DNA from: JAFGNB01 sp050304135
Lineage (GTDB): Bacteria; Fibrobacterota; Chitinivibrionia; Chitinivibrionales; Chitinispirillaceae
Direction: 5' to 3'
DNA length: 64,000 bases
Assembly: GCA_050304135.1 (NCBI GenBank)
Contig: JBNLDC010000012.1
Location: forward strand, 1 to 64,000
Positions 42,991-51,392 of this stretch are shown one piece after another (positions within the stretch are counted from its first letter, which is position 1; the number at the start of each line of letters is the position of its first letter). The notes under the pieces are model-generated. The model saw only the letters and a list, made by a program, of their open reading frames with translations, did no database searches and was not told the origin of the DNA. The position numbers were made by a program, and so were the translations under genes.

Positions 42991-44453
42991 TACCGACCGG
43001 ATTTCCCGGCGAATCCGGAATACGCTTCTGCAGAAGATTCCCGTTTGACTGATTTTACGACCCCCGCATGTATGATGTTCTCAGCACGATCCATGGTCAT
43101 ATTGAAACCCGCGAAAGCCTGTTTGTCAAGATATCGCGTATTTGCCCGGATAATAAGATTGCTGATCAGTACCACTGCCGGGTTCATCAGAAAACGTACG
43201 CTCCGCAGCACGCGGTAGAGTATCCCGGAGAATGAATAAAATTCATTCAGGCAGGTATCACGTTCCGCAATCAGTTGCTTCCATGAAAGGTTCCTGAACC
43301 GTGCTACCGGAAACGTGAGGGTGAAGTATTTCCAGTCGCTCGGGAAATTCCTGACGACCAGGCGGTCCTGCGATTCCATTGTTTCCCACAATTTTGTCCC
43401 GGGGAGCGGCGTGAGCACCATGACATTGAGAATATCGATACCGTAAGCTCTGGCCGTTTCCGCTATTTTTTTACCACTGCCTGGTTTATCAACGTCCAGA
43501 CCGAGAATAAAAGAGCCGAGGACACTGATACCGTGTTGCTGAATCGTCTGTACTGATGCACGCATGTCACGTCCGTTCTTCATGCTGAACTTCTTACCGA
43601 CCTCCGCGAGCCCGCTTTCTGAAATTGTTTCAAATCCGATGAACACACCCATGCAGCCGGCCTTTCGGGCAAGTGAACAGAGTTCTGTGTCGTCCGCAAG
43701 GTTTACGGTTACCTGTGCGATCCACTGCTTGCCGAGTTTTGCCGCGATCATTGCCCGCAGGAGGTTCTTTGTATACTCAAGGTGATCCTTGCGTGTTCCG
43801 ATCAGGTTGTCATCAACAATAAGAATGTTTTTTTCACGGATCAATCTGAATTCATCGATAACATTTTCGATGGGGCGGCGCCTGAACTGGCCGCCATTGA
43901 ATGCGGTAACACTGCAGAAACTGCAGGAGAGCGGGCAACCGCGCGAGGTCTGGATCGAACCGAAGTGATACCCTTCCGCCAGCAGATCATGTCGGGCCGG
44001 CGGCACCGCCGAGAGGTCTTGCCGTTCTCCAGTATACTGCTTTTTCAGGGTTCTGTTGCCGCAGTCGGTCAGGACCTGTTTCCAGACACTTTCCGCCTCA
44101 CCCGTCACAATTGCGTCGGTCCGTTTCATTGCTTCCTTCGGACACATGGTCACATGGATACCCCCCATGACCACCGGGATTTTCAACCGGCGGTATATCG
44201 TAGCAATGTCGTAGGCGCGGCTTGCCTGCGAGGTGAATGCGGTTATCCCGACAAGGTCCGGCCGGGGAAGCCGGTAATACTCGGGGGTCTGAACATTCTC
44301 ATCGAAAATGGTGATTTCCCATTCCTCCGGTGTAAGGCCGGCAAGAACCAGAAGCCCGAGCGGTTTCCAGATGTTGTATTTGTTCCATCGGTTCCCCTTT
44401 GCCTGAACAAGGCTTACCAGTGGATTGCATGGATTGACAAGGTAAAGACGCAT
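42990..44453 (-). CDS. B12-binding-type radical SAM protein
   Basis: This ~487-aa protein is started at the ATG for MRLYLVNPCNP, with GGGAA six bases upstream (an ATG ten codons earlier lacks a site). The N-terminal Rossmann-like part shows ITIFDENVQTPEYY, DLVGITAFTSQA and VVMGGIHVTMCP and lies where the cobalamin domain occurs. The radical SAM part has SRGCPLSCSFCSVTAFNGG (CxxxCxxC, ~172-180) and a GFETISESGLAEVGK strand. The C-terminal ~150 residues include hydrophobic stretches (LMNPAVVLISNLII). Enzymes of this type methylate or rearrange unactivated carbons or lipids. Substrate unknown. It lies 89 bases after the pirin-like gene on the same strand. Confidence 0.82.
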   Translation of the reverse strand: MRLYLVNPCNPLVSLVQAKGNRWNKYNIWKPLGLLVLAGLTPEEWEITIFDENVQTPEYYRLPRPDLVGITAFTSQASRAYDIATIYRRLKIPVVMGGIHVTMCPKEAMKRTDAIVTGEAESVWKQVLTDCGNRTLKKQYTGERQDLSAVPPARHDLLAEGYHFGSIQTSRGCPLSCSFCSVTAFNGGQFRRRPIENVIDEFRLIREKNILIVDDNLIGTRKDHLEYTKNLLRAMIAAKLGKQWIAQVTVNLADDTELCSLARKAGCMGVFIGFETISESGLAEVGKKFSMKNGRDMRASVQTIQQHGISVLGSFILGLDVDKPGSGKKIAETARAYGIDILNVMVLTPLPGTKLWETMESQDRLVVRNFPSDWKYFTLTFPVARFRNLSWKQLIAERDTCLNEFYSFSGILYRVLRSVRFLMNPAVVLISNLIIRANTRYLDKQAFAGFNMTMDRAENIIHAGVVKSVKRESSAEAYSGFAGKSGR

Positions 44454-44542
44454 CTGAGTTCCCTTTTCATGTTTCGCCATCAAGGGCAGGTTTGCACTAC
44501 GTGACCATCTGTATTCGTGAACACCGGTACCGGGGTATCACT

Positions 44543-45298
44543 TCAAAAAGGTGGTTCTGTTACGGAACCGGATCCTGAAGGCGTTACCGGATTGACTTCA
44601 GGCATATCTACCAGCAACAGCTCGGTGCTTTCCAATACCGTTATGGAAACGGATGGTTCACCGGTAATACCGATACCGTCGCCATAGGTAAGGTGTATCT
44701 CATTGGCTGTTGCGGCTCCGCAGACAATGTGAAGCCAGACCTTACGCCGCGGCAGCAGTTCGTATACGATATGTCTGCCGGGGTCGAGTATGCTGGAAAA
44801 AATACGGGTATTCGTTGTGCTGCGGAGTGTTCTGAGCAGGTCGGGTGACACAACCGGGCAAAGAATATTATGACGCTCCGCCGCGGTGAACCGCATCTGC
44901 TCTTCTACACTCACCAGTGCAGCTGGTGTGTCGGGCAGGCGAAGGTAAATGCGGAAAAAATGCGCGATGTCAGAGGATGCAAGATTGGTCATTCGCAGGT
45001 TGACAACCTGTAAAATGGTCGTGCACTGGAACTCTCCCGCGGTAATCGCTCCTGAACTTCCCGAAGGCACCTCCAGTATCAGTGCACCTCTGCTTATACA
45101 GGTTATCAATTCGGTGTCAAGAACCGGCCCTGACAGGACTGTTTGCGCTGGTGGAAGATGGTACTCGTTGAAAACAGAGATGCTGCCGAAACCATCACCG
45201 GAAACACTGCTGTTTCCTTCCGGATGAAACGTGTGCCATATATCGCATGCACCGCTTCGTATATGCCGTCGTTCAGTGTTTCGTTGCCGTACAATCAT
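44543..45298 (-). CDS. Pirin/quercetinase-like cupin with degenerate metal site
   Basis: This 251-aa protein starts at ATG with AAGGGG upstream. The bicupin/pirin layout shows an N-terminal FGSISVFNEYHLPPAQTV and LITCISRGALILEVPSGSSG. A C-terminal barrel strand pair follows (VWLHIVCGAATANEIHLTYG, GEPSVSITV, TELLLVDMP). In active pirins the first barrel carries His residues for iron; here the corresponding region has few His, so metal binding is doubtful. It may act as a protein partner. The final ~14 residues are Gly/Ser/Pro-rich. Same strand as the B12-radical SAM gene downstream. Confidence 0.55.
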   Translation of the reverse strand: MIVRQRNTERRHIRSGACDIWHTFHPEGNSSVSGDGFGSISVFNEYHLPPAQTVLSGPVLDTELITCISRGALILEVPSGSSGAITAGEFQCTTILQVVNLRMTNLASSDIAHFFRIYLRLPDTPAALVSVEEQMRFTAAERHNILCPVVSPDLLRTLRSTTNTRIFSSILDPGRHIVYELLPRRKVWLHIVCGAATANEIHLTYGDGIGITGEPSVSITVLESTELLLVDMPEVNPVTPSGSGSVTEPPF

Positions 45299-45422
45299 CT
45301 TTTCCCCTTAATTGAACAAATACCATGCGGCGATCATTCACTTGTTCCCGTGTGCCTCACTCCGGACAGGTTCGCAGCCCTGTTTTCCCGGAGGCTGGTT
45401 TGATTTACCCGGGTGCAGGATT

Positions 45423-45716
45423 TCAGGCGGGAACACCCGGTTCCGGTTGTACGGGGGCGGCAGGCCCGGAGCGTGAAGGTATATAGTCTTCCGCCAGTTT
45501 TAATTGAGCCTCGTAAAGTACCTCGGCGGGAACCACACCATGTATGATGTTCTGGATCTGTGACCTGGAGTTTACCGCGTCACGGGAGTCGGGGTGTTCG
45601 GCAACGATTGTTTTGTAAAGCAGTACTGCTGCATGCAAATCTTCTTCTTCGTACTGTTTCGCGTAGGCTTCAACGTAAAGACGAGCGCTTGCAGTAAGGG
45701 AGGGAGTGTTTTTCAT
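45423..45716 (-). CDS. Small TPR-like protein
   Basis: This ~97-aa product is read from ATG 45716 (MKNTPSLTA), preceded by GAGGAACC. The middle carries a TPR-type helix pair (ARLYVEAYAKQYEEEDLHAA, VLLYKTIVAEHPDSRDAVNS), where LLYK-IV-EHPDS matches the second TPR helix. It ends in a Pro-rich tail. It should act as a protein-protein adaptor. Divergent from the sigma-54 activator gene and upstream on the same strand as the pirin-like gene. Confidence 0.6.
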   Translation of the reverse strand: MKNTPSLTASARLYVEAYAKQYEEEDLHAAVLLYKTIVAEHPDSRDAVNSRSQIQNIIHGVVPAEVLYEAQLKLAEDYIPSRSGPAAPVQPEPGVPA

Positions 45717-45902
45717 TCCGGTTCCTCTTTCAGGGTGACAACGTTTCAGTAGTGTCAAATCATCGGTACCCGTAGAGAACGCAATTATGAGGCCATGGCA
45801 AATATCAGCTTATGCAGTATCTGTTTCCCGGGAGCCCATGTATATTGTAACTGGAACCGATCAAAACGATTGGCTTCCATTTCACTTTGATGGAGCACGC
45901 TT

Positions 45903-47528
45903 ATGCATGTTGAAGATCTGAATCATAAGGAGCTCCTGGAGCTTGATCCGGAGGGTGGGATAATACGGTTCGCCGGTGAGCGCGCCCTGTTGCTCGATGC
46001 CGTGGCGATGGGGTTGTTGCGGCAGCAGATTGCAAAAAACTTCGGTCTGCACGCTGCCCGTGCGATACTTACCCAATTCGGATTTGCTCACGGCTGGCGT
46101 ATGGCCGAGGCGTTACAGTCGGAATTCAAGTGGAATAAAGAGGAATGGTATCGCGCAGGTCCCCGTATTCTCACCCTCGGCGGTTTTTTTATTACCCATC
46201 CGGGAAATGATGATCCGCTGGCGCAGTCGGGAATGACGCTTCTTGCCTCGTACGAAGCGGAGCAGCATCTTACACATTTCAGCCACGCCGATGAACCCGT
46301 CTGCTGGACGATCTGCGGTTTTATGAGCGGGTTCAGAAGTTTCATTGCCGGTAAAGAGATTTACGTCCTTGAGGATCACTGTCTGGCACAGGGGCATGCG
46401 GCATGCCATTTCACGGGGCACACGCGAGAGGAGTGGGGAGAGAAAAAAGCCGAAGATCTGATTTATTACGATGCGAAACACATAACTGAATGCCTCGATG
46501 TTTCACTTGCGATTGTCATAAAAACATTGAAAGCTTCCGAGGCGATGCTGCGGGAACACCACCAGGCCCTGATTCATGTTGCCCCCTTTGTCGATGAAAC
46601 GCTCGGAATTATCGCCCGGAGTGTAAAAATGCGCCAGGTGGTGGAACTGGCAAAACGGATTGCGAAAGTCGATGCACCGGTACTTATTACCGGTGAAAGC
46701 GGAACCGGCAAGGAGCGGATTGCGCGACTGGTGCACCGGGAATCGTCGCGTTCCGGGGGACCGTTCCTGGCGGTAAACTGCGGAGCGATTACCGAGACGC
46801 TTATCGAGAGTGAATTCTTCGGGCATGTGCGCGGTGCGTTCACCGGTGCGAATTCTGATCGGATCGGATTGTTCGAAGCGGCGAACCACGGAACATTGCT
46901 TCTCGATGAAATCGGTGATATTTCGCCGGGTATGCAGGTGAAATTACTGCGGGTGCTGCAGGAAAGAGAGATCCGCCGGATCGGAGAGAACCGTAGCCGC
47001 TCGATTGATGTACGGGTGCTTGCCGCCACCAATCGCGATCTCTCACAGGCCATTACCGACGGTTCATTCCGTCAGGACCTCTACTACCGGCTCAAGGTGG
47101 TCGAACTGCGGGTTCCCACGCTGCGCGAACGTAAAGAAGACGTTCTGCCGCTCTCCCGGGTGATGCTTGCCGAGGCGGCAACCAGGATGTCGCGGAAAAT
47201 AACCGGCATTACATCGGCGGCTGCCGATCAACTGCTGCGCTACGAATGGCCGGGAAATGTGCGGGAACTGGAAAACGTTATGGAACGTGCCGTTGCACTG
47301 GCATCCGGCAGTCGTATCGACCTTGTCGATCTTCCCGAGGAGATCCGTTCCACGTTTCCCCGGCCGGTTCTGAACGAAAAATCGGTACGGCCGCTCAGTG
47401 CGATCGAAAAGGAGTATATCCTTGCTGTATATGAACTTAACGGCCGAAATCAGCTGAAAAGTGCAAAACAGTTGCAGATAGGTTCGGCTACGCTTTACCG
47501 GAAGCTGAAAAAGTACGGGGTAAACTGA
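45903..47528 (+). CDS. XylR/DmpR-type sigma-54-dependent activator
   Basis: This 541-aa protein has an N-terminal XylR_N/V4R-type sensor (1-215). VLEDHCLAQGHAACHF supplies Glu157, Cys160 and Cys168, the pattern of the zinc site in aromatic sensors such as MopR/DmpR. The AAA+ domain has Walker A GESGTGKE (~264), a GAFTGA loop (~311) for sigma-54 contact and LLDEIGDIS (Walker B). A Fis-type HTH occupies ~505-541 (LKSAKQLQIGSATLYRKLKK). Such activators bind effectors (often aromatics) and open sigma-54 promoters. No aromatic-degradation gene lies in the window, so its effector may differ. A -24/-12 promoter was not found by eye. Confidence 0.9.
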   Translation: MHVEDLNHKELLELDPEGGIIRFAGERALLLDAVAMGLLRQQIAKNFGLHAARAILTQFGFAHGWRMAEALQSEFKWNKEEWYRAGPRILTLGGFFITHPGNDDPLAQSGMTLLASYEAEQHLTHFSHADEPVCWTICGFMSGFRSFIAGKEIYVLEDHCLAQGHAACHFTGHTREEWGEKKAEDLIYYDAKHITECLDVSLAIVIKTLKASEAMLREHHQALIHVAPFVDETLGIIARSVKMRQVVELAKRIAKVDAPVLITGESGTGKERIARLVHRESSRSGGPFLAVNCGAITETLIESEFFGHVRGAFTGANSDRIGLFEAANHGTLLLDEIGDISPGMQVKLLRVLQEREIRRIGENRSRSIDVRVLAATNRDLSQAITDGSFRQDLYYRLKVVELRVPTLRERKEDVLPLSRVMLAEAATRMSRKITGITSAAADQLLRYEWPGNVRELENVMERAVALASGSRIDLVDLPEEIRSTFPRPVLNEKSVRPLSAIEKEYILAVYELNGRNQLKSAKQLQIGSATLYRKLKKYGVN

Positions 47529-47632
47529 GATGCGGATTTTAGATTCCGTGATAAACGGGTGAACTCTTAATGAATCACGACACTGCCGAGAGGTGTGTGC
47601 AGGGTAGTGTCGTTCTGCCGGAAAGCTGGTTT

Positions 47633-48376
47633 ATGAAAAAGATACTGATAAAAACACTACTCCTCACTTTCTCCGCCGTAAATCTCTTTGCCGCCGCATT
47701 TTCACCGCGATTGGATTTTGATGTTACGGTGCGTTCATTGTTTCCTGCGAGCCTCAAGACGTACGATGCGTTGTGGTTCTATGGCGAAGGGAACATTACG
47801 GATGACACCCTGATTACAATCCGCAATCATGTCCGCTGGATGCCCGGATTTTCAGCAGGTACCGCGGTGGGGGAGCTGACTCCTCTCCAGTTTGGTGTGC
47901 GGGTGAAGTACGAACGGTATTTCGGCAGATACCACAACCGGTTTTATAACGAAGTAGAGGGAGAACTTGACTCTATTCCGATCACTATACATTTATCCCA
48001 CTTTCGTGCAGGGATGTATGCAACACTGCAGGTTGCAGGAAATATCAGTGTTGAACCGGTTGTCTCGTTTGTATGGGTTCGGACGTATTACCAGCAAGAC
48101 CTGCAGAGCATCGGTTATGAAATCCCTTTTACCTATGGCATCAATAAAACCGGATCCGAGACGGCGGTGAAGGTAACGTATCTGAAACCCGAACGACTTG
48201 ATTTCGGAGCACGAATTGCCTTCATGTCCTAGGCGGCATTACAGGAGCTGTCGATTGATCCGTTTGTAACGTTTAAGTTTAATAAACGACTGCAGTGTCG
48301 CGCCGGAGTTAATTTATCGCTATTCACCAACGGTGTTACCCCGTGGGTAGGGGTACTGTTTATGGTGGTTAAATGA
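47633..48376 (+). pseudogene. Outer-membrane beta-barrel gene split by in-frame TAG
   Basis: From ATG 47633 a signal peptide (ILIKTLLLTFSAVNLFAAAF) leads into amphipathic barrel strands (FGVRVKYERYFGRYHNR, NEVEGELDSIPITIHL). The frame ends at TAG 48230-48232 after FGARIAFMS. The very same frame continues ALQELSIDPFVTFKFNKRL, AGVNLSLFTNGVTPWVGV and LFMVVK to TGA 48374-48376. This is the missing C-terminal strand pair, so the gene has a nonsense mutation or rare read-through. TAG is a normal stop elsewhere in this window, so loss of function is more likely. GGAAAG lies upstream of the start. Confidence 0.7.
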
Positions 48377-48821
48377 TGGGGTGCAGGATGCCGGATGGAA
48401 ATGTAGTAGGGGAGATCTACCTGTGTAAATGATGATGTTGCCCCACCCTCTATCCAGTTCGACAGCCTCACCACACCGCCTCCAGTTGACGGGAGAGAGA
48501 AAATGATATCGGCTGTCATCCCGCAGAAGACGGGATCCCGGATCCATAGTAAAAAGTACAAGTTACTTCCGCAACGAGAACAATAATGCTGAACCGTCGA
48601 TTTTAGTAAATGTGTTTAAATGCAGCTTACCCTCCCTCCTTGATACGCTCATTTAAACGGTAGTGTTGAGTGTTTTACCTGTTTTGTTGAATAGTGAAGA
48701 AAGCTTCTATGATTCCACTAAATTTGCCGCTGGTTTCACCGGTGATTATTTTATACTGGTAGAGTTTCTGCTGGATAAAGTACGCCGTTTCTGACGTATA
48801 CCCGAACCCGTGCTAAAAGCC
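48377..48821. other. 445-base interval with a REP-like hairpin
   Basis: GCTGTCATCCCGCAGAAG followed by ACGGGATCCCGG at about 48512-48540 contains CCCG-N-CGGG type pairing typical of REP-like dispersed palindromes. An inverted C-rich stretch lies at 48440-48490. No gene was found. Confidence 0.35.
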
Positions 48822-50249
48822 ATGCCTTTTATTAAAATCTGTTCATTACTGCTGCTCGTTTATGTTTTTCGAACCGCCGCTGTCGAGCGGAGCAGCATAT
48901 TCCGGTTTCATCATCTGCTTAAAAGGTACGACTATCCCGATTACCGGGCCAGTGACCGGGATATCTATAACGATTTCCAGTATAGCGCGGACCTGAGTGA
49001 GCGCTCTGCATCCTACTCCACACTATCCTACGAAGGAATGGATGTCTCTCAGTACTCGCTTGATTTTTCGGATACACTGGGTTTTGCCTGGCGATCACTG
49101 CATAGTAGTGCGGTTCGGCAGTATGAACATACACTTTCCGTTTATGCTGCCGGATCGATCCAAAAGCGTTCTGATGAAACGGAAAATAGCATGACCGGTT
49201 TTTATGAGTCGCGAAGTGAGGAGATGCTGCGTGGTCGGGGGATGCTCCATTATACCACCATGTACCGCCGCTACAACCGTATATCTTTTCTCAACGACCG
49301 TTTATTTGCAGAGTGCAGGGCTATCACCTGGATACACGGGCAATATATTCGGGAACGGATATATAACAAAGACATGAACCGGAACCGGGATTCGACTTCA
49401 ATACTGCTCAAGACCAGAAAGAACGGTGATGGTTCATTTACACTCTTCCCGGTAGTCGGATTCGGGAAACGGGTTCCGGTTGCTCCGATGTATAAAGCCT
49501 TTGAAATTCAACGAAAATTGAAAAGAACAGGGGTGGTCCGGGAGAAACTGTCTGATAGTACATTGATGCGACTGGCTCGCCTGGTCGGTTCACTGGAATC
49601 ATTCAAGCTCAGGAATGATCGGTACGACAAGTATCTGATGAAAGAGCTGGAAACCATCGTATCTGCTGATTCTGCAGTTGATACCGCCAGGTTGAATGCG
49701 TTTGCACTCTTCAAGGCATACGAAACGTTTTCAGAACAGATGCCTTTACTGTTTACCGGGTTTGAAGTAACCCTGGGGGTATCCGGCTGGCTGACGTATG
49801 ATCAGCAGATCTATTACCAGAATCATCCGGATCCCTATTCAAGAAGTATGAATTATTGGAATAGTCCGGGTTTCGGGTTCAATCTGGATGTGCGGCATCC
49901 GTTGCGGTTAAGCTGGACTTTGCCGATTGTTTCCCGGTTCTTTTTTGAGTTAGGTATCCGACCCCCTTACTTTTACTCAGACTCATGGTTTAACTATGCA
50001 ACCGAGGTAGGGGCCTACTACTTTATTACCAACAGGGTGCTGCTGCACGGCTCCGTTTCGGACATTCCCTCGTACATTGCAGTTCCCCGCAGCCTTCCCC
50101 AACGGTATGATCTTGAGATGACGGTGTATTTGGAGGATCATCTTTCCTTGTCACTGCATGGCTTCAGGGACTCACGGTTTATTTCTTCGGGACAACAGGA
50201 TAAAAGAATTGAAGAAGGTATTACCATGCGGGTGAATTATGACTTCTGA
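48822..50249 (+). CDS. Outer-membrane beta-barrel protein
   Basis: This 475-aa protein (ATG 48822 preferred to GTG 48810) has a signal peptide (ICSLLLLVYVFRTAAV) and a C-terminal barrel half: VTLGVSGWLTYDQQIYY, GFNLDVRHPLRLSWTLP, RFFFELGIRPPYFY, EVGAYYFITNRVLLHGS, LEMTVYLEDHLSLSLHG. It ends MRVNYDF with the terminal Phe expected for BAM-inserted barrels. The N-terminal half is charged and may be periplasmic. It overlaps the following lipoprotein gene by 11 bases, so they are likely co-transcribed and may form an outer-membrane pair. Confidence 0.65.
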   Translation: MPFIKICSLLLLVYVFRTAAVERSSIFRFHHLLKRYDYPDYRASDRDIYNDFQYSADLSERSASYSTLSYEGMDVSQYSLDFSDTLGFAWRSLHSSAVRQYEHTLSVYAAGSIQKRSDETENSMTGFYESRSEEMLRGRGMLHYTTMYRRYNRISFLNDRLFAECRAITWIHGQYIRERIYNKDMNRNRDSTSILLKTRKNGDGSFTLFPVVGFGKRVPVAPMYKAFEIQRKLKRTGVVREKLSDSTLMRLARLVGSLESFKLRNDRYDKYLMKELETIVSADSAVDTARLNAFALFKAYETFSEQMPLLFTGFEVTLGVSGWLTYDQQIYYQNHPDPYSRSMNYWNSPGFGFNLDVRHPLRLSWTLPIVSRFFFELGIRPPYFYSDSWFNYATEVGAYYFITNRVLLHGSVSDIPSYIAVPRSLPQRYDLEMTVYLEDHLSLSLHGFRDSRFISSGQQDKRIEEGITMRVNYDF

Positions 50250-51297
50250 ATTTACGTTGTTTCGCTGTCGGTTGCTACCGGTATTGCTGCTGCTTTTCCA
50301 CTGTGTTCAGAATCCTGTGGAGGTCGCATGGGATGAGGTGGATGAGTCAGTTAACTATAATCACTACTCCGACCTTGATTATATCGCACAGCGAAGCAGT
50401 GGGCAATTTTTCGGAATGCTATGGTCCCGGCCGTATTTTGTTATTCTCGACAGTGCTGCAATCACGGCCAACAGGGCAATTGTTGATACTGCCGCGGTAA
50501 TCAACGCCAGAGGTAAAGGGGTGTGGCATGATGCGTACGACAATATTCTCGTGCCGACATACAACAGGTTGTATGTGCTCACTACCGACGATTCGCTTCG
50601 AACGATAGAATTTAACAACCAGGAAAACATCTTTGATGATTTTCCCGGTCCGGTGTTTAGTGATTCGAGTGTCTATTTCGCGACAAAGAATCAGTTCTGG
50701 GATGAACTGATTGTCAGAAAGTGGGATGGTACATCCTTGTTTCGTGTGGCAACGGTAGACGACAACGTAGGAGATATTGTTGGTATCATCCCGGGTTCGA
50801 ACACAATTGATGTTTTCACGTCGGATGATTACGACGACGGCGGAACCAGCAGACATTATCGTTTTATTGATGGCAATGAAGTGGCTATGAAGCAAGTGGG
50901 ATCTGATTCAATGGTGCTGCTGAGTGTCGTTAAAATTGACAATCGTTTTATAGCTTACGGGAAGTACAACTTCTCCAGTATGAATAAATATTTTTTAGGG
51001 TGGATAACAGATGGCGATTCCCTTGAAATGCTTACTTTGCTGTCGTTGTCCAGCGGGTTTGATTATCAGTTGCAGACAGAAAATGCCTGGTATCTGCATA
51101 AATCATGGGAATACGAAGGTGCAATTTACAAAATAACCGGTGAAGGAATTTATCTGCTGGATGGATCGTATTCGAGTCCTCTTAGTGGTATTCTTTTCCC
51201 CGATAAAGATAATCGACCGACTTTTTTTTATACGGCAACACGCCGGTTTGTTGCTCTGGATACACTTGACGGGTACGAGTCAGTTCTGGAGTGGTAA
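50239..51297 (+). CDS. Lipoprotein paired with the preceding barrel protein
   Basis: This 352-aa protein has a signal ending in lipobox LLLFHC (lipid Cys ~22). The rest is beta-propeller-like in rhythm (VLTTDDSLRTIEFNNQ, GTSLFRVATVDDN, IDVFTSDDYDDGGTS, KFLG/GWITDG), with Asp-rich turns. No catalytic motif was recognised. The start overlaps the barrel gene. Function is unknown; a surface or periplasmic partner of that barrel is inferred. Confidence 0.6.
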   Translation: MTSEFTLFRCRLLPVLLLLFHCVQNPVEVAWDEVDESVNYNHYSDLDYIAQRSSGQFFGMLWSRPYFVILDSAAITANRAIVDTAAVINARGKGVWHDAYDNILVPTYNRLYVLTTDDSLRTIEFNNQENIFDDFPGPVFSDSSVYFATKNQFWDELIVRKWDGTSLFRVATVDDNVGDIVGIIPGSNTIDVFTSDDYDDGGTSRHYRFIDGNEVAMKQVGSDSMVLLSVVKIDNRFIAYGKYNFSSMNKYFLGWITDGDSLEMLTLLSLSSGFDYQLQTENAWYLHKSWEYEGAIYKITGEGIYLLDGSYSSPLSGILFPDKDNRPTFFYTATRRFVALDTLDGYESVLEW

Positions 51298-51303
51298 ATG
51301 CAA

Positions 51304-51392
51304 TCCTCACCCCACTTCGAGGACCTCAGCGCAGTGCCTGCCAACCCTCTCCGCCCGAGAGGTGTGGCTGCAGGCCGAAGTGAAGTAAGGTC
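51304..51392. repeat. Short inverted repeat between genes
   Basis: CACTTCG and CGAAGTG flank about 60 bases that also contain CTCTC/GAGAG pairing. The sequence style (CTCACCCC... then GCCCGAGAGGTGTGG) resembles dispersed intergenic palindromes. Confidence 0.3.

Noticed and set aside
48230..48232. General reassignment of TAG to an amino acid
   Set aside because: Many intact genes here end in TAG (for example at 8175, 8854, 9794, 12073 and 13801) with unrelated sequence after them, so a single nonsense codon is the simpler reading.
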